Part shown: one piece after another, positions 16,419 to 25,520 of the stretch
Layout: the number at the start of each line of letters is the position of its first letter
How positions within the stretch are numbered: position 1 is the first letter of the stretch
From: Burkholderia sp. IMCC1007
GTDB taxonomy: Bacteria > Pseudomonadota > Gammaproteobacteria > Burkholderiales > Burkholderiaceae
DNA: 64,000 bases
Direction of reading: 5' to 3'
Assembly: GCF_027257875.1 (NCBI RefSeq)
Contig: NZ_JAPVQY010000009.1
Span: 46,119 to 110,118 of the forward strand
The notes under the pieces: generated by a model
The model's database searches: none
What the model was told of the DNA's origin: nothing
Seen by the model: the letters and a program-made list of their open reading frames with translations, nothing else
Program-made: the position numbers and the translations under genes

Positions 16419-18091
16419 GCGTCGACCTTGAAGCGCGACACGCTGGTGCGCAACTGGTTCGCGACGAGCGTCAGGTCGTCGATCGCCTGCGACGACTGGC
16501 GCAGCGATTCGGCCGTCTGCTGCGCGGCTTCCGACAGTTGCGACAGCGCCTGCGTGATCTGCTCGGCGCCGTTCGCCTGCGTCTGCATCCCTTCGTTGAC
16601 CATCTGGAAGCGCGGCGCGAGCGTCTGCACCTCGGCGATGATCTGCGACAGCTGGCCGCCCACCTGCTGCACGTCGAGCATCCCGCGGCGCACTTCCTCG
16701 GAGAACTTGTCCATCCCCATCACGCCCGCCGACACGGCCGACTGGATCTCCTTCACCGTCTGCTCGATGTCGTAGGTCGCCACCGCCGTCTGGTCCGCCA
16801 GGCGGCGGATCTCGGTCGCGACGACCGCGAAGCCGCGGCCGTACTCGCCGGCCTTCTCGGCCTCGATCGCAGCGTTCAGCGACAGCAGGTTGGTCTGGTC
16901 GGCCACCTTGGTGATGGTCGCGACGACCTGGTTGATGTTCAGCGCCTTCTCGTTGAGGATCGCGAGCTTCGCGTTCACCGAGCCGGCCGCGTCCATCACG
17001 CTGCGCATCGTCTCGCCCATCCGCGTGAGCCCGCTCTGGCTCACGCCCGCGAGCGTCGCCGACTGCTCGGCCACACCGGCCACCTCGTTCATCGTGCGCA
17101 GCAAGTCGCGCGACGTCGCGAAGATCTCGCGCGAGGTCGCACCGATCTCGGTGGTCGTCGCCGCGGTTTCATTCGCGGTCGCCTGCTGCTCGCGCGACGT
17201 CGCCGCGATTTCGGCCACCGACGTCGTGACCTGCAGCGACGACTGCTGCGCGCGGGAGACCAGTTCGGTCAGCTCGTCGGCCATCCGGTTGAAGCCCGTC
17301 TCGAGCGTGCCGAATTCGTCGGCGCGGCGCAGATCCAGGCGGTGCGTCAGGTTGCCGGTGCGCATCACGTCGTGCACTTCGACGAGCCGCGCCATCGGCA
17401 CGGTCACCGCGCGAAAGAGCGCGTAGCCGAGCCCGAGCGCGGACAGCAGCACGATGCCGAGCGCGGCCGCGAGGACGATCTCGGTGTCCTGCACGGACTG
17501 GCGGATCACCTTGGCGGAGTTGTCGGCGAACTTGCGGTTTTCCTGCACGAGCGTGTTCGCGTTGCGCACGACCTCGGTCCACGCGAGTTGCGCCTTCGCG
17601 TACGCGGCGACGGCCTCTTCGTGCGACACGCGATGCTTTTGCACGGCATCGTTCAACAGCGGCAGATAGCGATCGAACGACGCGCGGAACGTCGCGAAGC
17701 GCTGGCGGTCGTCGTCGCGGAACGTGGTGTTCTCGTAACCGATCGACAGCGACTCGACGTCCTTCACCGCATCGCCGATCTTCGCGAGATCGCGCTGCAC
17801 GGCTTCGGGATCGCTTTCGACGAAGGTAGCCTGCTGCAGCATCGTGAACGATTCGTTGACCGCGCCGCGCAGCGACGCCGCGAGATAGACGCCGGGCAGC
17901 GAATCGCGTTCGATGCTGACGGCTTCGCTGTTGATCGCGCGCAGACGCTCGTAGGACACGCCGGCGGTCACCAGCATCAGCACGAACAGCACGCCGAAAC
18001 TGAGCAGGATACGGTTGCCGAGCGTCAGCCGGGCAGCGCCGATCGTCGGGTGCAGGCTTTCATTGGTCGCGCGGGGCGTCACGGTGGCCAT
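16415..18091 (-). CDS. wspA: WspA, surface-sensing methyl-accepting protein
   Basis: This 558-residue chemoreceptor has a first membrane segment at about 26-46 ([18 protein letters not shown]), a helical four-helix-bundle periplasmic domain to about 205, a second membrane segment at about 207-230, a HAMP domain, and a cytoplasmic signalling domain with the conserved tip ([31 protein letters not shown]). In Wsp systems it clusters and signals on surface contact. No CheR-binding pentapeptide is present at the C-terminus (SVSRFKVDA). It lies 123 bases downstream of the hybrid kinase gene and overlaps wspB. Confidence 0.9.
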   Translation of the reverse strand: MATVTPRATNESLHPTIGAARLTLGNRILLSFGVLFVLMLVTAGVSYERLRAINSEAVSIERDSLPGVYLAASLRGAVNESFTMLQQATFVESDPEAVQRDLAKIGDAVKDVESLSIGYENTTFRDDDRQRFATFRASFDRYLPLLNDAVQKHRVSHEEAVAAYAKAQLAWTEVVRNANTLVQENRKFADNSAKVIRQSVQDTEIVLAAALGIVLLSALGLGYALFRAVTVPMARLVEVHDVMRTGNLTHRLDLRRADEFGTLETGFNRMADELTELVSRAQQSSLQVTTSVAEIAATSREQQATANETAATTTEIGATSREIFATSRDLLRTMNEVAGVAEQSATLAGVSQSGLTRMGETMRSVMDAAGSVNAKLAILNEKALNINQVVATITKVADQTNLLSLNAAIEAEKAGEYGRGFAVVATEIRRLADQTAVATYDIEQTVKEIQSAVSAGVMGMDKFSEEVRRGMLDVQQVGGQLSQIIAEVQTLAPRFQMVNEGMQTQANGAEQITQALSQLSEAAQQTAESLRQSSQAIDDLTLVANQLRTSVSRFKVDA

Positions 18092-18214
18092 GTTCGTTAT
18101 GGGCTTTCTAAAATCAGCGTTGAAAAAATTCGCGCCCGCCTGCGCGCCGAACGGCGCGCCACGAGCGCATCTGGGCCGGCGGGCGATGCGGCGCCGGCAG
18201 GCCGCGCCGCGATA

Positions 18215-19348
18215 TTACCGCTCCGCTTGCGCCGGCAGGCGAAGTCCGACCATGAAACCGCGCGACGAATTGCGCATCAGGATCTGGCCGCGATGCCGCG
18301 CCGCCGTCGCGCGGACGAACGCCAGCCCGAGGCCGAAGCCGCTGCGCGCCGCGCCGTGCGCGGACTCGAGCCGCACGAACGACTCGGTCGCGGCCGTGCG
18401 CTGCTCGGGTGCGATGCCGGCGCCGGCGTCCTCGACGCCGATCAGCCACGCACCGCCGTCGTCGCTCAGCGTGCAGTGCACGTCGGTGCCGGCCGGGCCG
18501 TATTTCAGTGCGTTGTCGATCAGGTTCGCGACCGCACGCGTGAGCATCATGCGGTCGCCCATCGTCACGCACGCGGTGTCGGGCACGCTGGCCACGACGC
18601 GGCTGCCGAATCCGGCCGCCTTTTCCCACAACTGGTCGACGGCGTCGAGCACGATTTCGTTGAGACTCACGACCTCGTGCGCACGGCGTTCCGACTGCGC
18701 GCGGGTCAGGTGGATGAAGCCGTCGGCGAGCGCCAGCGCGCGGCGGGCGTGACCGGCAATGCGCTCCATGATCGGCGGCATGTGGCCGTGTTCGGCCCGG
18801 TAGACCTCGAGGAGCGCGAGGATCGACGTCTGCGGCGAACGCATGTCGTGCGACAGGAAATCCAGCGCCTCGTCGCGCTGGCGCGACATCAGGTACGAAT
18901 TCGCGTGATAGCGGATCCGCGCGGTCAGCTCCATCGCGTCCGGCAGCTTCACGAGATAGTCGTTCGCGCCGGCGATGAACGCCTCGCGCTTGACGATCGG
19001 CTCCTCCTTCGCCGACAGCACGATGATCGGCACGCGTGCGGTGCCGGCGTCCGCGCGCCACGCGCGAACGAGATCGAGCCCGTCGATTTCGGGCATCACG
19101 AGGTCCTGCAGGATCACCGTCGGCTTCACGTCGCGCGCGACCGCCATCGCCCGGTGTGCATCGGTGCACACATGCAGGTCGATATCGTGCTCGCTGCGCA
19201 ACGCGCGCCGGATTACCTCGCCGACGAAAGGCTGATCGTCGACGAGCAGGACCGACAGCCCCGATTCAAGACAATCCGGCGCATTTTCACCGCTCGATTC
19301 TTTCATAAATACCGTTTCAAACGCCAAATCTCCAATTGATTCATTCAC
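18215..19348 (-). CDS. WspHRR-type receiver-histidine kinase hybrid, first gene of the wsp operon
   Basis: The 377-residue protein begins with a receiver domain very like that of the diguanylate cyclase WspR (VLLVDDQPFVGEVIRRAL, VILQDLVMPEIDGLDLV, AGANDYLVKLPDAMELTARIR). It carries a histidine kinase where WspR has GGDEF: H-box FLSHDMRSPQTS, N-box NLIDNALKYGP, G-boxes VEDAGAGI and GFGLGLAFV. There is no membrane segment. It probably takes phosphate from WspE and passes the signal to a regulator elsewhere. Burkholderia work uses the name WspHRR for such a protein. The start is uncertain: ATG 19348 or ATG 19306, neither with a clear ribosome site. Confidence 0.88.
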   Translation of the reverse strand: MNESIGDLAFETVFMKESSGENAPDCLESGLSVLLVDDQPFVGEVIRRALRSEHDIDLHVCTDAHRAMAVARDVKPTVILQDLVMPEIDGLDLVRAWRADAGTARVPIIVLSAKEEPIVKREAFIAGANDYLVKLPDAMELTARIRYHANSYLMSRQRDEALDFLSHDMRSPQTSILALLEVYRAEHGHMPPIMERIAGHARRALALADGFIHLTRAQSERRAHEVVSLNEIVLDAVDQLWEKAAGFGSRVVASVPDTACVTMGDRMMLTRAVANLIDNALKYGPAGTDVHCTLSDDGGAWLIGVEDAGAGIAPEQRTAATESFVRLESAHGAARSGFGLGLAFVRATAARHRGQILMRNSSRGFMVGLRLPAQAER

Positions 19349-19770
19349 AGGAGTTGTTTATCTGACTTGGACGCCATCTTGATTTGGCGGCTGGGGAAAT
19401 TCCCCATTGTTGCCGAGTTGGCCTGTCGGCATTGCCTCACGGGGATTCGAACGCCGATTTCCCCCGTCGACGGTCGCATTACCTCCGCGTGCTTTCTCTC
19501 AATAAAGATAACCGGCTGATTCTAAATGAAATTAGAACACAGCATGTATCTCCTTCCGGTTTAGTGTTGCCAAATATAGTGAAAGAGCGGGATACAGATA
19601 AATCGGATCATTTCCGGATTCGAAAGACGAGAACGTTTGCGCGGGTGATGCCGCGAGGTTTGCATGCGTTGCAAGGTCGGCTCGCCGAGCATGTCGGGAC
19701 CGGTTCCGGATATGCCCGAATCGGGGATGAGGGGAAGCGGCCCGTGACGGTGGGTCGTGACGGTGGCGCT
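19349..19770. other. Upstream region of the wsp operon, with an AT-rich island
   Basis: About 420 bases with no convincing gene. The 19490-19640 part is clearly AT-richer than its surroundings. The region must carry the wsp promoter, since the operon's first gene starts at 19348, but no clear -35/-10 pair could be fixed. Confidence 0.4.
19392..19406. promoter_or_regulatory. Inverted repeat upstream of the wsp operon
   Basis: TGGGGAA and TTCCCCA flank a single A, a 7-1-7 inverted repeat 44 bases upstream of the first wsp start codon. The position suits an operator overlapping the promoter. The binding protein is unknown. Confidence 0.4.
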
Positions 19771-19875
19771 GATCGCTGATCGCTGATCGCTCGTCGCTCG
19801 TCGCTCGTCGCTCGTCGCTCGTCGCTCGTCGCTCGTCGCTGGACGCTGGACGCTGGTCGCTGGTCGCTGGACGCT
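19771..19875. repeat. Heptanucleotide tandem repeat, 15 copies
   Basis: The array holds three copies of GATCGCT, seven perfect copies of CGTCGCT (19792-19840), then GGACGCT and GGTCGCT variants (five copies). All units share the CGCT end. It is non-coding and directly joined to the next array. Confidence 0.95.
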
Positions 19876-19977
19876 GGTGCTAGTGCTAGTGCTGGTGCTG
19901 GTGCTGGTGCTGGTGCTGGTGCTGGTGCTGGTGCTGGTGCTGGTGCTGGTGCTGGTGCTGGTGCTGGTGCTGGTGCT
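19876..19977. repeat. Hexanucleotide tandem repeat GGTGCT, 17 copies
   Basis: Seventeen 6-bp units, all GGTGCT except the second and third (AGTGCT), give a perfect run of about 84 bases. A hexamer repeat keeps a reading frame, but no gene is supported here. Such a perfect run is expected to vary in length between strains. Confidence 0.95.
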
Positions 19978-19983
19978 GGTGCC

Positions 19984-20155
19984 GATGCTCACGCGGATGC
20001 CGATGCTGACGCGGATGCCGAGCCGAGCCGAGCCGAGCCGAGCCGAGCCGAGCCGATACCGATACCGATACCGATACCGATACCGATACCGATGCCGATG
20101 CCGATGCCGATGCCGATGCTGACGGATGCGCCTGCGGCTGCGGCTGCGGCTGCGT
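19984..20155. repeat. Mixed tandem repeats: 18-mer x2, GAGCC x7, GATACC x6, GATGCC x4, CTGCGG x3
   Basis: Two 18-bp units (19984-20019) are followed by seven perfect 5-bp GAGCC units (20020-20054), six GATACC units (20055-20090), four GATGCC plus one GATGCT (20091-20120), and three CTGCGG (20132-20149). The boundaries are abrupt, with each array passing into the next by a one- or two-base change. This suggests repeated slipped-strand growth of related units. Confidence 0.93.
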
Positions 20156-20230
20156 GCCTCAGATGACACCGCGCAGCAGCCACGACGGCGGCGGCGATGC
20201 GCAAACGCCCGGCCGCCGTGCGGCCGACCG

Positions 20231-21814
20231 TCAGCCGCGCGCGTGCTGCGCGGATACTTCCTGCAGATCGAGGTCGCGCTCGAGCGCGTGCAGCATCTCG
20301 TCGTGGATATGGCCCGAACGGTGCAGGCGCAGCAGCTCCGTGCGGCCCGCCGCGATCGCGGCCAGCACCACGTCGTAGTGGGTGGCACGGGCACTGTCCG
20401 GAAACGCGGGCTCGTCCTTCAGGCGCTCCGTCAGTTCCGCGCGGTAGGTGTACTGCTCGAGCAGGCGCGGATGAATCACCTTGCCGCTGTCGTCGCGCAC
20501 GAGCGGCTGGATCGCCACGAGCTGCGCGGCCTCGATCCGCGCCCATGCCTGCGGCTCGGTCAGGTGATGCGCGGCGCGCTCGTGGTGTTGCGGCAGGCGC
20601 AGCAGCCGGATCAGCGGCCCGATGGTCGTGCCCTGCAGCAGCACGGTGACGAGGATCACCGCGAACGACGCGACCAGGATCACGTCGCGCCCGGGCAGCG
20701 CCGGCGGCAGCGACAGCGCGATCGCCAGCGTCACGACGCCGCGCATGCCGGCCCAGCTCATGACCGTCGCGGCCTTCCAGTCGGGCGCGGGGCCGCGCCG
20801 CGCGATCCCGCGCACCGGCCACTTCAGCGCCTCGACCGCGTAGATCCACACGAAGCGCGACACGATCACCGCCGCCAGCACCGCGAGCACCGGCGGCACC
20901 ATCGTGGCGAGCACCTGCTCGAACCCGCCGAGCCGGTGCATCGCACCGCGCAGCGACAGCCCGATCAGCACGAACACCATCGCTTCGAGCAGGAACACGA
21001 TGACCTGCCAGAACGCGGTGCCGCGCGTGCGCACCGCAGCCGAGAACACTTCGTGCTGATGCCAGCCGACGATCATGCCGGCCGTCACCGTCGAGATAAC
21101 GCCCGACACCTCGGCCATCTCGCCCGCGATGTACGCGATCCAGCCCGCGATCACGGCGACGGTGATCACCAGATAGTCGTCGTCGAGCAGCTTCAGGAAC
21201 CACACGACGACCTTGCCGACGAGGAAACCGACCACCACGCCGCCGAGCCCGAGCTCCGCGAAGCGCACGACCGCGTGCTCGAGGCTGAACGCGCCCGTCA
21301 GCGCGGCGGCGACCGCGAAACGGAACAGCACGAGCCCGGCCGCGTCGTTCAGCAGGCTCTCGCCTTCGAGCAGCACCATCAGCCGGCGCGGCAGCGCGAC
21401 GCGTTCGAGCACCGCCTTCGCGGCGACCGCGTCGGGCGGCGACACGATCGCGCCGAGCGCGAAGCACGCGGCCCACGGCAGCGACGGCACGACCCAGTGC
21501 ACGGCGAAGCCGACCGCGAACGTCGTGAACACCACCGCACCGATCGCGAGCATCAGGATGCCGCCGACGTTGCGCTTGAACTCCTCCCACACCGAGAAAT
21601 ACGCGCCGTCCATCAGCAGCGGCGGCAGGAACACCAGCAGCACGAGATCGGGATCGAGATTGATCGGCGGCAGGCCGGGAATGAACGCGATGCCGATGCC
21701 GCCGATCAGCAGCGCGGCAGCGGGCGGCAGCCGCAGCCGCTTGGCGATGCATTCGAGCGCGACGATCGCGAGGAATGACAATAGAACCAGCTTGAATGCC
21801 GAGACGGGGGACAT
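20231..21814 (-). CDS. Na+/H+ antiporter (CPA1 family, YjcE-like)
   Basis: This 527-residue inner-membrane exchanger of Na+ (or K+) and H+ has about twelve hydrophobic segments across residues 1-410 and a cytoplasmic tail with helix-rich sequence (about 420-527). Conserved ion-site motifs are present: LPPLLMDGAYFSVW, FALGAIVSPPDAVA and GESLLNDAAGLVLF. The ATG at 21814 has AAGG 7 bases upstream and gives the hydrophobic N-terminus MSPVSAFKLVLLSFLAIV. Transcription runs leftward into the repeat block, 75 bases past the stop codon. Confidence 0.9.
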   Translation of the reverse strand: MSPVSAFKLVLLSFLAIVALECIAKRLRLPPAAALLIGGIGIAFIPGLPPINLDPDLVLLVFLPPLLMDGAYFSVWEEFKRNVGGILMLAIGAVVFTTFAVGFAVHWVVPSLPWAACFALGAIVSPPDAVAAKAVLERVALPRRLMVLLEGESLLNDAAGLVLFRFAVAAALTGAFSLEHAVVRFAELGLGGVVVGFLVGKVVVWFLKLLDDDYLVITVAVIAGWIAYIAGEMAEVSGVISTVTAGMIVGWHQHEVFSAAVRTRGTAFWQVIVFLLEAMVFVLIGLSLRGAMHRLGGFEQVLATMVPPVLAVLAAVIVSRFVWIYAVEALKWPVRGIARRGPAPDWKAATVMSWAGMRGVVTLAIALSLPPALPGRDVILVASFAVILVTVLLQGTTIGPLIRLLRLPQHHERAAHHLTEPQAWARIEAAQLVAIQPLVRDDSGKVIHPRLLEQYTYRAELTERLKDEPAFPDSARATHYDVVLAAIAAGRTELLRLHRSGHIHDEMLHALERDLDLQEVSAQHARG

Positions 21815-21993
21815 GAATCGACCTTGTGAAGAATGAATGCGCACGCCTGCGGGTGTCGTACCCGATGGCAATTTCGCGCGATTACATCACGATGCGATGC
21901 ATGCAGTCGAGCGCGTTCGGCACGCGCGGCGCGCGATGTGGCCGCGACGGTACGCGGCGGGCGGCCATCGTGCCCGGATTCGCATACCGAAAT

Positions 21994-22036
21994 GAAAAAC
22001 GGCACGCGGGCCGGCACGATCGCCAGCCCGCGTGCC
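21994..22036 (-). terminator. Intrinsic terminator of the aldehyde dehydrogenase transcript
   Basis: An 11-bp perfect stem (22001-22011 with 22026-22036) around a 14-base loop is followed on the minus strand by GTTTTTCATTT. It lies 30 bases after the aldehyde dehydrogenase stop codon. The stem plus T-run is a classic Rho-independent terminator. Confidence 0.88.
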
Positions 22037-22065
22037 GCCGTGGCAGCGCGCCGCCCGCAAACGCG

Positions 22066-23499
22066 CTAGCGGCGCCGCACGACCATCAGCCGCGGCTCGG
22101 TCATGTCCTCGATCGCGTAGCGGATCCCTTCGCGGCCGAGCCCCGAATCCTTCACGCCGCCGTACGGCATGTTGTCGACGCGGAACGACGGCACGTCGTT
22201 GATCACGACGCCGCCCACCTCCAGTTCGTCCCATGCGCGGTGCGCATGCGCGAGCGAATCGGTGAACACGCCGGCCTGCAGCCCGAAGTCGCTGTCGTTC
22301 ACGCGCGCGAGCGCGTCGTCGAAGCGGTCGAACTTCTCGAGGATCGCGACCGGGCCGAACGCTTCCTTGCGGTACAGATCCTGCTCGCGGCCGACGTTTT
22401 CCAGCAGCGTCGCCTCGAACATCGCGCCGTCGACCTTGCCGCCCGCGACGATCTTCGCGCCTGCCGCGACGGCCGCATCCATCCAGCCCGACAGCCGCCG
22501 CGACTCGGATTCCGAGATCATCGGGCCGACGAACGTCGACGGATCCTTCGGGTCCCCCATCTTCAGCGAGCGCGTCTTCGCGATCAGCTTGTCGCGCAGC
22601 GCGTCGTACACGCCTGCATGCACGAGGATGCGCTGCACGCCGATGCAGCTCTGGCCGGACTGGTAATACGCGCCGAACGCGAGACGATCGACCACGTAGT
22701 CGAGCTGGTCGCGCTGGTCGGCGTCGACGATCGCCGCCGCGTTGCCGCCGAGTTCCAGCACGACTTTCTTCTTGCCGGCCTTCTCCTTCAGCGCCCAGCC
22801 GACGGCCGGCGAGCCCGTAAACGACAGCAGCTTGAAGCGCTCGTCGGTCGTGAACAGATCCGCGCCGTCGCGATGCGCGGGCAGCACCGAGAACGCGCCC
22901 TTCGGCAAATCGGTTTCCGCGAGCACTTCGCCGATGATCAGCGCGCCGATCGGCGTGCGGCTCGCGGGCTTCAGCACGAACGGACAGCCGGCCGCCAGCG
23001 CCGGTGCGACCTTGTGCGCGGCGAGATTCAGCGGGAAGTTGAACGGCGAGATGAACGAGCACGGGCCGATCGGCACGCGCCGCGTATAGCCCGTGTAGCC
23101 TTGCGCGCGCGCCGAGATCTCCAGGTTGATCACTTCGCCGTCGATACGCACCGACTCCTCGGACGCGACGCGAAACGTGTCGATCAGCCGCGTGACTTCG
23201 CCCTTCGAATCGTTGATCGGCTTGCCGGCCTCGATGCACAGCGCTTCGGCCAGCTCGCCGAAGCGCTCGCGAAAACGGGCGACGCAATGGTCGAGCACCG
23301 CCTGCCGCCTGTAGGCCGGCAATTCGCGCAGCGGTTTTTCGGCGGCGACCGCCGCGCCGATGGCCGCATCGATCGCCTTCGCGTCGGCCAGCGCGACGCG
23401 CGTCGCGACCTTGCCGCTGAACTTGTCCGTCACCTCGAGATCGGTGTTCGCGTAGACCGCTTCGTTGGCCAGGTAGTACGGATAGGTATCCTTCAACAT
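22066..23499 (-). CDS. NAD(P)-dependent aldehyde dehydrogenase
   Basis: This 477-residue aldehyde dehydrogenase oxidises an aldehyde to its acid. The catalytic base is in LELGGNAAAIV and the nucleophilic cysteine in GQSCIGVQR; SFTGSPAVGWALKE contributes to cofactor binding and FISPFNFPLNLAAHK is the substrate-tunnel signature. NDVPSFRVDNMPYGGVKDSG near the C-terminus is typical of the succinate-semialdehyde/glyceraldehyde type. It follows a ThDP-dependent decarboxylase-like gene by 28 bases, so it probably oxidises the aldehyde that enzyme releases. The actual substrate is not known. Confidence 0.9.
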   Translation of the reverse strand: MLKDTYPYYLANEAVYANTDLEVTDKFSGKVATRVALADAKAIDAAIGAAVAAEKPLRELPAYRRQAVLDHCVARFRERFGELAEALCIEAGKPINDSKGEVTRLIDTFRVASEESVRIDGEVINLEISARAQGYTGYTRRVPIGPCSFISPFNFPLNLAAHKVAPALAAGCPFVLKPASRTPIGALIIGEVLAETDLPKGAFSVLPAHRDGADLFTTDERFKLLSFTGSPAVGWALKEKAGKKKVVLELGGNAAAIVDADQRDQLDYVVDRLAFGAYYQSGQSCIGVQRILVHAGVYDALRDKLIAKTRSLKMGDPKDPSTFVGPMISESESRRLSGWMDAAVAAGAKIVAGGKVDGAMFEATLLENVGREQDLYRKEAFGPVAILEKFDRFDDALARVNDSDFGLQAGVFTDSLAHAHRAWDELEVGGVVINDVPSFRVDNMPYGGVKDSGLGREGIRYAIEDMTEPRLMVVRRR

Positions 23500-23527
23500 G
23501 GAACGCTCCTTGCGGTGAACTGCGGAT

Positions 23528-25168
23528 TCAGAGTTGCGCCGACAGGCGCTTGATTTCGCGGTTGAGCACGCGCTCGTTGTCCGAATAGTCGATCGGCACG
23601 TCGATCACGTGCACGCCGGGCGTCGCGAAGCAGTCGCGCAAGAGCGGCTCGAGATCGTCGGCCGCTTCGACGCGATGCCCGTGCGCGCCGTAGCTCTGCG
23701 CATACGACACGAAATCGGGGTTCTTCAGCGTCATCGCGAAATCGGGGAAATTCATGTTTTCCTGCTTCCAGCGGATCATCCCGAACGCATCGTCGCGCAG
23801 GATCATCACGACGATGTCGAGCTTCAGCCGCACGGCCGTTTCGAGCTCCTGCGAATTCATCATGAAGCCGCCGTCGCCGCACACGGCGATCACCTTGCGC
23901 TGCGGATGCACGATCTTCGTCGCGATCGCCGACGGCAGGCCCGCACCCATCGATGCCAGCGCATTGTCGAGCAGCAGCGAGTTCGGCTCGTGCGCGCGCC
24001 AGTAACGCGCGAACCAGATCTTGTACATCCCGTTGTCGAGACAGACGATCCCGTCGACCGGCAGCGCGCTGTACAGATCGTTGACGATCCGCACCGGATA
24101 CATCGGGAAGCGCGGGTCGTGCTGGCCCTTCTGCAGGTGCGCGTCGAAATGCTCCTTGATCATCTTGAAGCGCTCGAAATCCCAGTGCGATTGCGGCGTG
24201 ACCGCTTCCTTCATCTGCCACACCGCATTCGCGATGTCGCCGACCACCTCGATCTGCGGGAAATAGACGGGATCGACCTGCGCGCCGAGGAAGTTCACGT
24301 GGATCACGGTTTTGTCGTCCGCGCGCATGAAGAACGGCGGCTTCTCGATCACGTCGTGGCCGACGTTGATGATGCAATCGGCATGCTCGATCGCGCGGTG
24401 CACGAAGTCGCCGTCGGACAGCGTCGCATTGCCGAGCCACAGCGGATGCGTTTCGTCGATCACGCCCTTGCCCATCTGCGTCGTGAAGAACGGGATGCCC
24501 GTCGTGTCGACGAATTCGAGCAGCATCTTGCAGGTGGTCTTGCGGTTGCCGCCCGCCCCGATCATCAACAGCGGATGACGGGCGGCCTGGATCGCGCCGA
24601 TCGCATGCGCGACCGCCTTCTCCTCGGCCACCGGCCGCCGGCTGTAGCTGCGCGGAATCGGCTTGCCGTCGCCTTCCTCGTGCGCGATGTCTTCCGGCAA
24701 CTCGAGGTGCGCGGCGCCCGGGCGCTCTTCCTCCGCGCGGCGGAACGCCTCGCGCACCGCCGACGGAATATTGCCGATCGACACGATCTGCCGCGTGAAC
24801 TTCGTGAGCGGCTGCATCATGTCGACCACGTCGACGATCTGGAAGTGGCCCTGCTTGCTGGACTTGATCGGCTTCTGCCCGGTGATCATCAGCATCGGCA
24901 TGCCGCCGAGCTGCGCATACGCGGCAGCCGTCACGAAGTTGGTCGCACCGGGCCCGAGCGTGGCGAGACATACGCCGGTGCGGCCCGTCAGGCGGCCGTA
25001 GGTGGCGGCCATGAACCCGGCTGCCTGCTCGTGCCGGGTCAGCACGAGCTTGATCTTCGATCGCCGCAGCGACTCGAGCAGATCGAGGTTTTCCTCGCCG
25101 GGAATGCCGAACACGTACTCGACGCCTTCGGCTTCCAGCGCCTTCACGAACAAATCCGATGCTTTCAT
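23528..25168 (-). CDS. ThDP-dependent enzyme of the acetolactate synthase large-subunit family
   Basis: This 546-residue protein has the three-domain plan of acetolactate synthase and 2-oxoacid decarboxylases. The PYR domain has the catalytic Glu (LTRHEQAAGFMAATYGRLTG) and ATLGPGATNFV, the central domain follows, and the PP domain has GDGGFMMNSQELETAVRLKL binding ThDP-Mg. No small regulatory-subunit gene is adjacent, as expected for catabolic AlsS-type or decarboxylase members. Pairing with an aldehyde dehydrogenase suggests a 2-oxoacid to aldehyde to acid route. Both acetolactate formation and simple decarboxylation remain possible. Confidence 0.85.
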   Translation of the reverse strand: MKASDLFVKALEAEGVEYVFGIPGEENLDLLESLRRSKIKLVLTRHEQAAGFMAATYGRLTGRTGVCLATLGPGATNFVTAAAYAQLGGMPMLMITGQKPIKSSKQGHFQIVDVVDMMQPLTKFTRQIVSIGNIPSAVREAFRRAEEERPGAAHLELPEDIAHEEGDGKPIPRSYSRRPVAEEKAVAHAIGAIQAARHPLLMIGAGGNRKTTCKMLLEFVDTTGIPFFTTQMGKGVIDETHPLWLGNATLSDGDFVHRAIEHADCIINVGHDVIEKPPFFMRADDKTVIHVNFLGAQVDPVYFPQIEVVGDIANAVWQMKEAVTPQSHWDFERFKMIKEHFDAHLQKGQHDPRFPMYPVRIVNDLYSALPVDGIVCLDNGMYKIWFARYWRAHEPNSLLLDNALASMGAGLPSAIATKIVHPQRKVIAVCGDGGFMMNSQELETAVRLKLDIVVMILRDDAFGMIRWKQENMNFPDFAMTLKNPDFVSYAQSYGAHGHRVEAADDLEPLLRDCFATPGVHVIDVPIDYSDNERVLNREIKRLSAQL

Positions 25169-25520
25169 GGGGGACCTCGGTTGATGCCGCCTGCCCGGCT
25201 TACGGACGCGCGGCGGCCGGCCTACGGCACGCGGACGCTTTACCTACAGGACACAGACCACGGCACGACACGCCGCGCGAAGCAGGATTGGCCACGCACG
25301 ACGGCACCTCCGCGAGACGGAGGGCAAACGGATCCGCCCGCGTGACAAGCACGCGCGGGCAGCAAAGACGTTTTTGATTGTAGACGGATTCGGGAAATTC
25401 CGGCCTCGGCCGGATGGCCAGGCCCGCGGCCGGAAAAGATCGGCCTGATGGCCAATCCGGCGTCAAACGACGCGCGCGGCCCTACTGTAGCGGCACGTCC
25501 ATTCATTCGACATGTGAACT
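25169..25520. other. 352-bp gap upstream of the ThDP operon and toxin-antitoxin pair
   Basis: No gene is supported. On the minus strand TACAAT (25377-25382 region) is a good -10 box with a poor -35, which would give a leader of about 200 bases before the ThDP enzyme start. A hairpin GCCCGCGTG/CACGCGCGGGC (one 2-base bulge) lies within that leader. The part beyond 25400 contains several GGCCGG/GGCCTGATGGCC-like repeats of unknown meaning. Confidence 0.4.

Noticed and set aside
19384-19779. 131-codon plus-strand frame upstream of wsp
   Set aside because: No ribosome site and no family resemblance; it spans the wsp promoter region and the AT-rich island.
19771-20155. Repeat block considered as a CRISPR array or an origin with iterons
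   Set aside because: Units are 5-7 bp and contiguous with no spacers. No cas genes, replication initiator or DnaA-box cluster was seen.
19561-20394. 277-codon minus-strand frame rich in Ser-Thr, Arg-Tyr and Arg-His repeats
   Set aside because: It is simply the tandem repeat block read in one frame. It overlaps the end of the antiporter gene and has no credible start or domain.
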